This document shows positions 32,752 through 39,844 of a stretch of 64,000 nucleotides of DNA, in pieces. Source of the DNA: CAVTBT01 sp963733065 (GTDB lineage Bacteria; Actinomycetota; Thermoleophilia; Gaiellales; Gaiellaceae); the NCBI GenBank assembly GCA_963733065.1, contig CAVTBT010000004.1, positions 62,001-126,000 on the forward strand, in the 5' to 3' direction. The stretch's first letter is position 1, and each line of letters opens with the position of its first letter. The translations under genes and the position numbers were made by a program. Under the pieces are notes generated by a model, which worked only from the letters and a program-made list of their open reading frames with translations, had not been told where the DNA came from and ran no database searches.

Positions 32752-33371
32752 CCCCGCAATCGGCCCTGCCACCGATGGCCGGGCGCGGCGCGGTCCACGT
32801 AGTCGCTGAGCCAGGCGCGCGCGCGTGGCTCGAGCAGCGGCAGTGTCGCGGCGAGGTCGTCGTCGTCCTTCGTCCGGGCGAGCCGCACCTTGTGCGCGAG
32901 GACGAGCTCAGGCCTGAGGTAGCGGACGCCGTCGGCCGCGGTCCAGGTCGCCCAGTCCAGCGGGAGCACGACGGCCGGGTCGCGCTTGAAGACCCAGCCC
33001 TTGCGGTCACCCGCGTTCAGCTGGACGTCGACGAGCCACGGTGCGAGCGCATGCTCGCGGATCCAGATCTGACCGGCCCAGGAGGGAACGCGCGGCCGCT
33101 CGTCGGTAACCGGCCGGAGAGTGCCCGAGCCGGCGGCCCACAGGTGGTGGGTGCCGCCGAGCTGCCGGCGCAGCGCGGCGACGTTCCGCCGGAAGATCGT
33201 GACGTCGACGTCCTCGTGACGGCGGCTGACGCCGGTGAACGCCTCGATCGCCCAGCCGCCGGAGATCCACCACGGGGCGTCGAGCCCGTCGAGTAGCACG
33301 GCCGCGCCCAGCGGTGTCTGCTCTGCCCAGGGCCCGTAGAGGCGCCGGAACGCCCGTTCCTCCTCGTCCAC
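32748..33371 (-). CDS. Nucleotidyltransferase-like (aminoglycoside ANT family) protein
   Basis: 207 residues. APWWISGGWAIEAFTGVSRR followed by HEDVDVTIFRRNVAALRRQL carries the G-W/S and H-x-D-x-D pattern of the nucleotidyltransferase superfamily, as in ANT(2'')-Ia and related aminoglycoside-like enzymes; LAHKVRLARTKDDDDLAATL provides the later Asp-rich helix. Resistance cannot be inferred from sequence alone; many such proteins have unknown substrates. GTG 33371 is preceded by TAGTCT at 6 nt on the minus strand, a leaderless start. Confidence 0.78.
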   Translation of the reverse strand: MDEEERAFRRLYGPWAEQTPLGAAVLLDGLDAPWWISGGWAIEAFTGVSRRHEDVDVTIFRRNVAALRRQLGGTHHLWAAGSGTLRPVTDERPRVPSWAGQIWIREHALAPWLVDVQLNAGDRKGWVFKRDPAVVLPLDWATWTAADGVRYLRPELVLAHKVRLARTKDDDDLAATLPLLEPRARAWLSDYVDRAAPGHRWQGRLRG

Positions 33372-33380
33372 CGGCCGAGA

Positions 33381-33965
33381 CTAGACCCGCCGCAGCGCTC
33401 TGCGGACGATCGTCCGACGACCGCCGTCCGCGACCGGCTCGAAGCCCGCGGCGAGGAACATCGGCAGGTAGCCGGTGTACGCGTCGATGTTCGCGTGGTT
33501 CTCCCGGGCCGCGTAGGCTTCGAGGGCCGGCGCACCGGCCCGCGTCGCGCGGTCGACCGCGGCGGCGAGCAGGGCGGAGGCCACGCCGCGGCGCTTCGCC
33601 GCCGGGTGGACGTAGAAGCACACCACCGACCACACCGGCATGTCGTCGACCCTCGCGAGCGGGCGAGAGGCCTCGAGGCGCTCGAAGGACTCCCGCGGCC
33701 CGAGCCTGCACCAGCCGACCGCCTCGCCGTCGAGATAGGCGAGCAGTCCGGGCGCCGGCCTCGATCGGACACGCTCCTCGAGGCGCGCCCGATGACCGGC
33801 TCCCCAGCCCTCGGAGTACGCCCGCCCGCGCTGATGCCAGAACTGGCACCAGCAGCCGTCGGCGATCGGTGTGCCGCCCCGTGGGCCGCGGCGCTCGAAC
33901 AGCGACACCAGGTCGTCCCAGCGGGCGGCCGTCGCCGGCCGAACGGCGATCGACGCCTGTGTCAC
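33381..33965 (-). CDS. GNAT family acetyltransferase
   Basis: 194 residues. VWSVVCFYVHPAAKRRGVAS followed by ALLAAAVDRATRAGA is the acetyl-CoA-binding part; ADGCWCQFWHQRG and GYLPMFLAAGFEPVADGGRR are typical of a well-known GNAT subgroup with an N-terminal WCxxW-like segment. The substrate is unknown. GTG 33965 has CAAGAT at 6 nt; divergent from the TetR gene. Confidence 0.85.
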   Translation of the reverse strand: MTQASIAVRPATAARWDDLVSLFERRGPRGGTPIADGCWCQFWHQRGRAYSEGWGAGHRARLEERVRSRPAPGLLAYLDGEAVGWCRLGPRESFERLEASRPLARVDDMPVWSVVCFYVHPAAKRRGVASALLAAAVDRATRAGAPALEAYAARENHANIDAYTGYLPMFLAAGFEPVADGGRRTIVRRALRRV

Positions 33966-33999
33966 GCAGCCATCTTGCCGGATCGCCCGGTACCATCAA

Positions 34000-34015
34000 C
34001 GGACCGTCCTGTCCG
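34000..34015. promoter_or_regulatory. Candidate TetR operator
   Basis: CGGAC-N6-GTCCG, a 5-bp inverted repeat, lies 21 bp before the TetR-family start and just after a TACCAT (33991-33996) -10-like element, a position that would block transcription. Autoregulation is inferred from placement only. Confidence 0.35.
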
Positions 34016-34036
34016 ACCGCTGAGGAAGGGATCCGC

Positions 34037-34621
34037 TTGCACAACGTGGTCGACACCGCGGTCCAGGCCGAGCCGCGCCGTCGCATCCTGGAGAGCGCCT
34101 ATGTGTTGTTCTCGCGGCGCGGCGTCCGTGCGGTCGGGATCAACGAGATCGTCAGCCATGCAGCGGTCGCCAAGGCGACGCTCTACCAGCACTTCCCATC
34201 GAAGAACGACCTCGTGCTGGCGTTCATGGAGCAGCGCGAGGAGCAGTGGACACGAGGGTGGGTGGAGGCGGGCGCCCGAGGGAGGGGCGACACTCCGGAG
34301 GAGCAGCTGCTCGCGATCTTCGACCTGTTCGACGAGTGGTTCCGCCGCGACGACTTCGAGGGCTGTGCGTTCATCAACGTGCTGCTGGAAACAGCGGACC
34401 GCGAGCACCCGTTCGGACGCGCGAGCGGCATGCACCTCGCGAACATCCGCTCGATCCTGCGCACGCTCGCGGCGGAGGCGGGGCTGCGCGACCCGGACGC
34501 GTTCGCGCACTCCTGGCACATCCTCATGAAGGGCTCCATCGTCGCCGCGGCGGAGGGTGACGTTGACGCCGCCCGGCGCGCACAGGACATGGGCCGGTCG
34601 CTGATCGAGCAGTACCGCTAG
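34037..34621 (+). CDS. TetR/AcrR family transcriptional regulator
   Basis: 194 residues. The N-terminal HTH is clear: RRRILESAYVLFSRRGVRAV then GINEIVSHAAVAKATLYQHF and PSKNDLVLAF. The C-terminal ligand domain (FEGCAFINVLLETADREHPF) resembles the TetR_C group. TTG 34037 is chosen because GAGGAAGGG ends 6 nt before it; GTG 34046 is possible. Targets may include the divergent GNAT gene or itself. Confidence 0.9.
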   Translation: MHNVVDTAVQAEPRRRILESAYVLFSRRGVRAVGINEIVSHAAVAKATLYQHFPSKNDLVLAFMEQREEQWTRGWVEAGARGRGDTPEEQLLAIFDLFDEWFRRDDFEGCAFINVLLETADREHPFGRASGMHLANIRSILRTLAAEAGLRDPDAFAHSWHILMKGSIVAAAEGDVDAARRAQDMGRSLIEQYR

Positions 34622-34672
34622 CGCGTCCGGCGGGGGATTCGCATCCAGCCTGCGGTCTGCCAAGATCGCGCC

Positions 34673-35593
34673 GTGCCTCTGGAGATTCGCCCCATGGGTG
34701 GGTTCGAAGAGGTCGAGCGGGCCGTCGCGATCCACAACGGCGTGACGCCCCACGACCCGACGAGCGCAGAGATGCACGGGCTGTTGCGGGCGAGCGAGCT
34801 CGACCGCGTCGACCTCGTCGCGTGCGTCGACGGCGAGCTGGTCGGGGTCGGCTGGCTCGCCGGCGATCCGAACTCGCTCGAGTCCACACATCCGTTCGTC
34901 TCCGTCGCCGTCGATCCCGCGTACCACGGTCAGGGGATCGGCACGGCGCTCCTCGGCGAGCTGTCGCAGCGCGTGGAGCGGCTCGGCAAGGACGGGCTGC
35001 ACTGCGAGGTGCGGGCGGACGATCCGCACTCGCTCGGCTTCCTGCAGCGGCGCGGGTTCGCGGAGTTCGACCGCTCCCAGCAGCTGTCGTTCGAGCTGGC
35101 GGAGCGGCCGTTCCCGGAGCACCCTTGTCCCGACGGCGTCGACCTCGCGTGGCTCACCGACCGGACCGACCTGATGCCCGCCCTGCACGCGATCGCGGTG
35201 GAGACGTACCCGGAGACCCGCGTGACGCTGGTCTGGCGCGCGGGGACACAGCATCGGTGGATGCTCTACTCGCTCGGCGACCCCGCCGTCCTCCTCGGCC
35301 TGACCTCCCTCGCGCTCGTGGACGACAGCCCGATCGGCTTCTCCACGATCTGCCGCATCGACGACGAGACCGCGGTCATCCGCATGACGACCGTTCTCAC
35401 CGCCTGGCGACGTCGAGGCGTCGCCCGGTGCCTGATCTCGGCCCAGGTCCAGGCGGCGCGGCGTGCCGGCTTCCAGCGTGTGCACGCGTGGCGCCGCGAG
35501 TCGGCGATGGGCGACCTGTTCGAGCGGCTCGGGTTCGAGCGCCTCGCCACGATCCTGGATGTACGCGGCCCGTTCCAACCAGCTGCCCGCTAG
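34673..35593 (+). CDS. Double-domain GNAT acetyltransferase
   Basis: 306 residues with two GNAT domains: the first has VSVAVDPAYHGQGIGTALLG and HSLGFLQRRGFAEFDRSQQ; the second ends in TTVLTAWRRRGVARCLISAQ and SAMGDLFERLGFERLATIL. Tandem GNATs of this layout resemble mycothiol synthase and EIS-like proteins in architecture, but the sequence does not identify the substrate. GTG 34673 has CAAGAT at 6 nt. The stop codon begins a dispersed repeat. Confidence 0.85.
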   Translation: MPLEIRPMGGFEEVERAVAIHNGVTPHDPTSAEMHGLLRASELDRVDLVACVDGELVGVGWLAGDPNSLESTHPFVSVAVDPAYHGQGIGTALLGELSQRVERLGKDGLHCEVRADDPHSLGFLQRRGFAEFDRSQQLSFELAERPFPEHPCPDGVDLAWLTDRTDLMPALHAIAVETYPETRVTLVWRAGTQHRWMLYSLGDPAVLLGLTSLALVDDSPIGFSTICRIDDETAVIRMTTVLTAWRRRGVARCLISAQVQAARRAGFQRVHAWRRESAMGDLFERLGFERLATILDVRGPFQPAAR

Positions 35594-35613
35594 GAGGGTT
35601 CGGCGGCCCGACG
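35591..35613 (+). repeat. Gene-end repeat, copy 1
   Basis: TAGGAGGGTTCGGCGGCCCG then ACG, starting with the stop codon of the GNAT gene. A second copy with 21 of 23 positions identical starts at the stop codon of the HD-domain gene (minus strand, 48242 downwards). The two host genes are unrelated. Confidence 0.6.
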
Positions 35614-35631
35614 TGACGCTAGGGTCGACGA

Positions 35632-36120
35632 GTGGCTGTGGTGTTCGTGACGGGGATGTCCGGTACGGGCAAGTCAGCCGCTCTGGTCGAGCTCGCACGC
35701 AGGGGACATCGGGTCGTCGACACGGACGACGGCGGCTACGCGGTGGAGGTGCTGTCCTCCGACGTGGGCGGGTCGGAGCAGCTGTGGCGCGAGGACCGCG
35801 TCCACGCGCTGCTGGACCAGCACGAGGAGGGCGTCCTGTTCGTCTCCGGCTGCGTGGCCAATCAGGGGAGCTTCTATCCGCGCTTCGATGCGGTGGTGCT
35901 GTTGAGTGCACCCGCTGAGGTGATTCTCGAGCGCGTGACCACGCGCGAGACGAACAACTTCGGCAAGTCGGAGGCCGAGCGAGATCGGATCTTGAACGAC
36001 TTGGCGACCTTCGAGCCGCTTTTGCGCGCGGGCGCGACGGCGGAGATCGACACGCGTGCACCACTCGACGAAGTGGCGGACACGCTCGAGCGGATCGCGG
36101 ACGCCGTCGCCACCCGGTAA
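35632..36120 (+). CDS. Small P-loop (shikimate/adenylate-kinase-like) ATPase
   Basis: 162 residues: Walker A GMSGTGKS in VVFVTGMSGTGKSAALVELA, the LID/NMP-type acidic TDDGGYAVEV, and AVVLLSAPAEVILERVTTRE. It resembles small nucleoside/shikimate kinases and AAA_18/AAA_33 proteins of unknown substrate. TAGGGT (35620-35625) plus 6 nt and GTG 35632 is a leaderless start. It precedes imuB but is separated from it by the SOS promoter and is not an ImuA homologue by its motifs. Confidence 0.82.
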   Translation: MAVVFVTGMSGTGKSAALVELARRGHRVVDTDDGGYAVEVLSSDVGGSEQLWREDRVHALLDQHEEGVLFVSGCVANQGSFYPRFDAVVLLSAPAEVILERVTTRETNNFGKSEAERDRILNDLATFEPLLRAGATAEIDTRAPLDEVADTLERIADAVATR

Positions 36121-36136
36121 ACGCCGCTACATCCAC

Positions 36137-36174
36137 TTGACAGGGGAACACGTGTTCGTATAGAACAGACGTTC
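36137..36174 (+). promoter_or_regulatory. SOS promoter of imuB with two LexA boxes
   Basis: TTGACA (36137-36142) and TATAGA (36159-36164) with a 16-bp spacer form the promoter. GAACACGTGTTC (36146-36157) fills the spacer and GAACAGACGTTC (36163-36174) covers the -10 and start site. Both match GAAC-N4-GTTC, the actinobacterial/Gram-positive LexA box core, and are 17 bp apart. The imuB ATG follows 3 bp after the second box. Confidence 0.88.
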
Positions 36175-36176
36175 CC

Positions 36177-37361
36177 ATGATCGCCTGTGTACTCATCCCG
36201 GCCTTCGAATTGCGAGCCGCGCTGCGCTCTCGGCCGCGGCTCGCGCTCGAGCCGGTCGCGCTCGGGCCGGAGGCAGGCACCGAACCGCTGATCGGGCCCG
36301 TCACGGCCGCCGCGCAGGCCGCGGGCGTCTATCCCGGCATGCGCATGGGCGAGGCACTCGCCACCTGTCCGGGTCTCGTGCTCGTCGAGCGCGATCCGGC
36401 CGCGGTCGAGCAGGAGTGGGAGGGCGTCCTGCGCCGGCTCGAGGACGCGGGCTTCGCCGTCGACCCCGAGCAGCCGGGTGCCGTCACGTTCGAGACGAAG
36501 GGCGTCGAACGGCTCTACGGCGGCGTCGAGGCGGCACTCGAGCGTGCGCTCGCCGCTGTCGGCTCCACATGGGATCCGCGCGCGGGGGCGGCGAGCCGCC
36601 GCTTCGCTGCGCTCGCAGCCGCCAGCGTGGCGCGTGCGGGCCAGGCGCTCATCGTGCGGAACGAGGAGGAACAGGACTTCCTGGCGCCGCTGCCGCTCTC
36701 GCTGCTGCCGCTGCCGGCCGACCGGTACGCCGAGCTCGAGGGGCTCGGGGTGCGACGGCTGGGCGAGCTCGCACGGCTTCCGGGTGGAGCCGTCGCGGAG
36801 CGGCTCGGACAGGAAGGCGCGCGGGCCTGGGGACTGGCCCGTGGGGGCGGCCGGCGGCGCGTGCGAGGACGCGCCCCGGCCGCCGAGCTCGCCGAGTCGC
36901 TCTCCTTCCCGGAGGCGGTCGCAAATGAATTGACCCTCCGGCGCGCATTCGGCGCGCTGCTCGAGCGGCTGCTGGCCCGGCCGGAGCGGGGAGGGCGGCC
37001 GCTCCGCAAGGCGGCCGTCTCCGCGAGGCTCGTGGGCGGCGGCTCGTGGCGCCGCACCGTCACGCTGCGGGAGTCGACGGCCGACGAGGCGCGCCTGCGC
37101 GCCGCGCTCGGGCCGAAGCTCGTCGAGATCCCCGCCCCGGTGGTGGAGCTGAGGCTGGAGGCGGTCGAGCTCGCGGAGCACGTGGGCAGCCAGCTCGCCC
37201 TCGTTGCGCCTGCGGGAGAGGAGCTCGGGGGGCGGCTCAGAGAAGGGCTGCGCCAGGTACGCGCGTCGACCGGGTCGGGGTCGGTGTGCGCAGTCGTCGA
37301 AGTTGCGCCGTGGTCGCGGATCCCCGAGGCTCGAGCCCTGTTCGTGCCGCGTGACGACTAG
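36177..37361 (+). CDS. imuB: ImuB-type Y-family polymerase-like protein
   Basis: 394 residues resembling DNA polymerase Y-family proteins, but the catalytic N-terminal acidic motif is lost: the start reads MIACVLIPAFELRAALRSR where active Pol IV has a metal-binding Asp. The palm/finger region (GVYPGMRMGEALATCPGLVL), the thumb helices (YAELEGLGVRRLGELARLPG) and a C-terminal extension are present, as in ImuB, the non-catalytic hub that tethers DnaE2 to the beta clamp in SOS mutagenesis. The two LexA boxes directly upstream agree. Overlaps the next gene by 11 bp. Confidence 0.92.
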   Translation: MIACVLIPAFELRAALRSRPRLALEPVALGPEAGTEPLIGPVTAAAQAAGVYPGMRMGEALATCPGLVLVERDPAAVEQEWEGVLRRLEDAGFAVDPEQPGAVTFETKGVERLYGGVEAALERALAAVGSTWDPRAGAASRRFAALAAASVARAGQALIVRNEEEQDFLAPLPLSLLPLPADRYAELEGLGVRRLGELARLPGGAVAERLGQEGARAWGLARGGGRRRVRGRAPAAELAESLSFPEAVANELTLRRAFGALLERLLARPERGGRPLRKAAVSARLVGGGSWRRTVTLRESTADEARLRAALGPKLVEIPAPVVELRLEAVELAEHVGSQLALVAPAGEELGGRLREGLRQVRASTGSGSVCAVVEVAPWSRIPEARALFVPRDD

Positions 37362-37617
37362 CGCGGACGCTCGCGTCGCAAAGCGGCTGAACGCGCCGCG
37401 GCCGGCGCTGGTCGAGGCGGGCTTCGACGGCTCGCCGGTCAGGGTCAACCGCCAACCGGTCGCGATCGTCCGCGAGGAATGGCGGGTCGTCGACCGCTGG
37501 TGGACGGAGGAGCCGGTCGACCGCCGCTACTTCGACGTCGTGCTCGAGTCGGGGGAGAACGCGTGCGTCTACCGCGACGAGGAGGCCGGGGCCTGGTTCT
37601 CCCAGCGCGGGGCATGA
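37351..37617 (+). CDS. DUF6504-like small protein of the imuB operon
   Basis: 88 residues, GTG 37351, overlapping imuB by 11 bp. The core VRVNRQPVAIVREEWRVVDR then WWTEEPVDRRYFDVVLESG matches a small family that commonly accompanies imuB/dnaE2 in actinobacteria. Function unknown; induction with imuB from the SOS promoter is expected. Strand-rich with many Trp/Arg, no membrane segment. Confidence 0.78.
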   Translation: MTTSADARVAKRLNAPRPALVEAGFDGSPVRVNRQPVAIVREEWRVVDRWWTEEPVDRRYFDVVLESGENACVYRDEEAGAWFSQRGA

Positions 37618-37637
37618 GCACGGCCCCTGGCCGCACT

Positions 37638-37669
37638 CGGCTCCCACCGGGCGAATCCCGGCTCCGCCG
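37638..37669. repeat. Dispersed 32-bp hairpin repeat, copy A
   Basis: CGGCTCCCACCGGGCGAATC then CCGGCTCCGCCG. Copy B at 55693-55724 differs at only three positions. The core CCGGG/CCCGG pairs, and in copy A flanking CTCGGC (37636-37641) and GCCGAG (37666-37671) extend the stem. It lies between the convergent imuB-operon gene and the TfoX-like gene. Confidence 0.6.
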
Positions 37670-37694
37670 AGCGCTCGGGTCGCCAGGAACCGTG

Positions 37695-38021
37695 CTACGC
37701 GCCGCGCAGCGCATCCATCGCCAGCGACTCCCATTCGTCCGCCTGATCCGGCGGAACCACCACCCATTGCTTGAAGATCGTGTTGCCGCGTCCGGAGGGA
37801 TCGAAGAGCTGCGCGCCCGGGAGCGCGAGCGCCCGTGCATGCGCCTCGGGATCGGTGAGCTTGAAGACCATGCCGATTCCCCGGCGCGGGAAGCCGGCGA
37901 TGACGCGGCCGGACTTCTTCAGGCACGGCATGCCGAAGATCACGCTGCGACGAACGTCCTCGTGCCAGGCCGTGAGCGCGTCGCAGATGTCGTCGTAGCG
38001 TTCCCGCCCGGGCGCAGCCAT
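37695..38021 (-). CDS. TfoX N-terminal-domain-like protein (copy 2)
   Basis: 108 residues. VIFGMPCLKKSGRVIAGFPR and the C-terminal WVVVPPDQADEWESLAMDAL match the TfoX_N/MmcQ-like family of small proteins; it is related to the next gene, which has the same FGMPCLK and LFDPG(M/S)GR landmarks. ATG 38021 starts directly after the stop of the upstream copy. Function unknown; the TfoX name alone does not imply competence. Confidence 0.75.
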   Translation of the reverse strand: MAAPGRERYDDICDALTAWHEDVRRSVIFGMPCLKKSGRVIAGFPRRGIGMVFKLTDPEAHARALALPGAQLFDPSGRGNTIFKQWVVVPPDQADEWESLAMDALRGA

Positions 38022-38315
38022 CTAGACGGCGCGTTCGACCAGGTCGCGCCAGCGATCGTGCTGCGCTTCCGGCACGAGCACCCATTCGCGCATGACGCGG
38101 CCCATGCCCGGATCGAAGAGCTCGGCGCCGTCGACCGCGAGCGCGTCCTCCCGCGCGGCCTCGTCGGTGAGCTTCACCGTCAGGCCGCCGTCCTTCCAGT
38201 GGCCTGCGACGACCTTGCCGTTCGCGCGCTTGAGGCACGGCATGCCGAACATCTGCCCGGGCTTCAGATCCGGATGGGCGGCCGTCACGTCGGCGACGAG
38301 CTCGTCCCAGGTCAT
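38022..38315 (-). CDS. TfoX N-terminal-domain-like protein (copy 1)
   Basis: 97 residues: GQMFGMPCLKRANGKVVAGH, LTVKLTDEAAREDALAVDGA, AELFDPGMGRVMREWVLVPE. It is a tandem paralogue of the gene at 37695-38021. ATG 38315 has AATACT at 6 nt on the minus strand, a leaderless-type start. It begins a minus-strand group of small accessory genes. Confidence 0.78.
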   Translation of the reverse strand: MTWDELVADVTAAHPDLKPGQMFGMPCLKRANGKVVAGHWKDGGLTVKLTDEAAREDALAVDGAELFDPGMGRVMREWVLVPEAQHDRWRDLVERAV

Positions 38316-38318
38316 GCC

Positions 38319-38993
38319 TCAAGTATTGCGCCGGAAGACGTACTGCACGCGCGGCGACTCGCCGGCCGGCCGCGCCGACAGGTCGTAGCCCGCGCAGACC
38401 GTGTCGATCCGCAGCCCGACGGCAGCTCCGAGCGCCGCGAGCTCCTCCGGCTCGTAGAGCCGCCATTCGAACACGTCGCGACCGCCGTCCCGGTAGTCGA
38501 GCGTCGTGATCAGACGGTCGCCCTCGACACGCCTGACCTCGCGCACGCCGTGGTTGTCGATCGCACCCTGCCGCGGTCGGAAGAACGCGGGCTCGTAGAC
38601 GTCCAGCACGAGCACGCGCCGCGCCTTGTCGGCCATCGAGGCGAACACCGCGGCGTTCGCGTCGTCGGAGAACCAGCCGAAGCTGGCCCACATGCAGATC
38701 ACGGCGTCGAAGGTCTCCTCGAGCTCGTTGAGCCGCCGCACGTCGAGCTCGTGCACCTCGATGCCGCTCGTCCGCGCCTCGGCCGCGGCCGCCGGATCGC
38801 GCTCGACGCCGGTCACGCGGTAGCCGAGCGCCGCCAGCGCGAGCCCGTGCCGGCCGAAGCCGCACGGCACGTCCAGCACCGCCGCGGGCGCGGGAGGCAG
38901 GACACGCGTCAGGAAGGCGACCTCGCGTGCGGTCGCCGCCTCGTCCGGCCGGCCGAACGTCTCGAACCACGTCGGCGAGTAGGTGGGATCCAC
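38319..38993 (-). CDS. Class I SAM-dependent methyltransferase
   Basis: 224 residues: motif I AVLDVPCGFGRHGLALAALG, VTGVERDPAAAAEAR, FDAVICMWASFGWFSDDANA and VLVLDVYEPAFFRPRQG. This pattern is common in small-molecule methyltransferases. GTG 38993 starts one base after the cupin gene stop codon, so the two are translated from one message. The substrate is unknown. Confidence 0.85.
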   Translation of the reverse strand: MDPTYSPTWFETFGRPDEAATAREVAFLTRVLPPAPAAVLDVPCGFGRHGLALAALGYRVTGVERDPAAAAEARTSGIEVHELDVRRLNELEETFDAVICMWASFGWFSDDANAAVFASMADKARRVLVLDVYEPAFFRPRQGAIDNHGVREVRRVEGDRLITTLDYRDGGRDVFEWRLYEPEELAALGAAVGLRIDTVCAGYDLSARPAGESPRVQYVFRRNT

Positions 38994-39833
38994 CTAGGAG
39001 ACTGCGACCTGGTCGAACGCGGCCCGAACGGCCATGAGGTCGTCGTCCGTCCGCGCCTCGTGCAGGCCGCGCAGGAAGGCCCCGTACCCGCAGCTGGGCG
39101 TGTGCAGGTTCAGGAACCGGACCGGCTCGGAGCCCGGGAACGCGAAGGTGTGCGGGACGCCGGCGGGGATCTGCACGAACGAGCCCGCTCCCGCATTGAG
39201 CTCGCGGTCGCCGGCCGTGAACGCCATCTCGCCCGCGAGCACGTAGAACGACTCGACGTGGCGCCGATGGAGGTGTGGCGGCGGCGACGGGCCACCCGGC
39301 TCGCTCCACGCCTCGGAGATTCCGATCTCCTCCACGTCCGCGAGCAGCGCCACGCGCAGGCCGGGCCCATCGGCGACGAAGCCCTCGCCGCCGATGACAG
39401 CCTCCGACGTGGGGCGGCCGCCGTCCGCGGGCGGCGGATGCTGGTCGTAGGAGAACTCGCGGCGGTCGCGCATCGCGCGCAGGTACTCGGCGAACTGCTC
39501 GCCCGGTGCGTGGAAGTTGAGGTAGCGGACTTCCGCGTCGCTGTCATTCCGGAAGCCGTGGACGACGAGCGGCGGCACCCGTGCGAGCGTCCCGGCGGGC
39601 ACGGCAACGCCCCGATCCTCGACCCCGAGCCTGACGGTCAGCTCTCCCTCGAGCACGTAGAAGAGATCGGTGTGGCGGCGATGGACGTGCAGGTCCGCGC
39701 CGACGCTGCGCGAGCCGAACCGCGACCACGTCGCATGCAGCGTGTCGTCGTCGGAGATGATCTCGACCCGCCGCCGCGGCGCGACGCCGATCACCTCGCC
39801 TGCGCCGAACGGGGTCAGAACGGGGTCGCTCAT
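38994..39833 (-). CDS. Bicupin protein
   Basis: 279 residues with two cupin barrels: the first has LHVHRRHTDLFYVLEGELTV and VPAGTLARVPPLVVHGFRND; the second has PPHLHRRHVESFYVLAGEMA and IPAGVPHTFAFPG. Both keep the His/Glu metal ligands. It could be a dioxygenase, isomerase or sugar-binding protein; not resolvable here. ATG 39833; divergent from dnaE2 with 11 bp between the two starts. Confidence 0.85.
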   Translation of the reverse strand: MSDPVLTPFGAGEVIGVAPRRRVEIISDDDTLHATWSRFGSRSVGADLHVHRRHTDLFYVLEGELTVRLGVEDRGVAVPAGTLARVPPLVVHGFRNDSDAEVRYLNFHAPGEQFAEYLRAMRDRREFSYDQHPPPADGGRPTSEAVIGGEGFVADGPGLRVALLADVEEIGISEAWSEPGGPSPPPHLHRRHVESFYVLAGEMAFTAGDRELNAGAGSFVQIPAGVPHTFAFPGSEPVRFLNLHTPSCGYGAFLRGLHEARTDDDLMAVRAAFDQVAVS

Positions 39834-39844
39834 GGGGGCGGAGT

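Noticed and set aside
32748..33371. Nucleotidyltransferase considered as an antibiotic-resistance gene
   Set aside because: Similarity is at superfamily level only and there is no mobile element; resistance is not supported by sequence alone.
37695..38315. TfoX-like pair considered as competence regulators
   Set aside because: Only the small N-terminal-type domain is present and no competence gene is nearby; the family is broad.
39807..39827. Direct repeat GAACGGGGTC x2 before dnaE2 considered as an SOS box
   Set aside because: The second half-site GTTC is missing and the repeat lies in the coding part of the bicupin gene; not a LexA palindrome.
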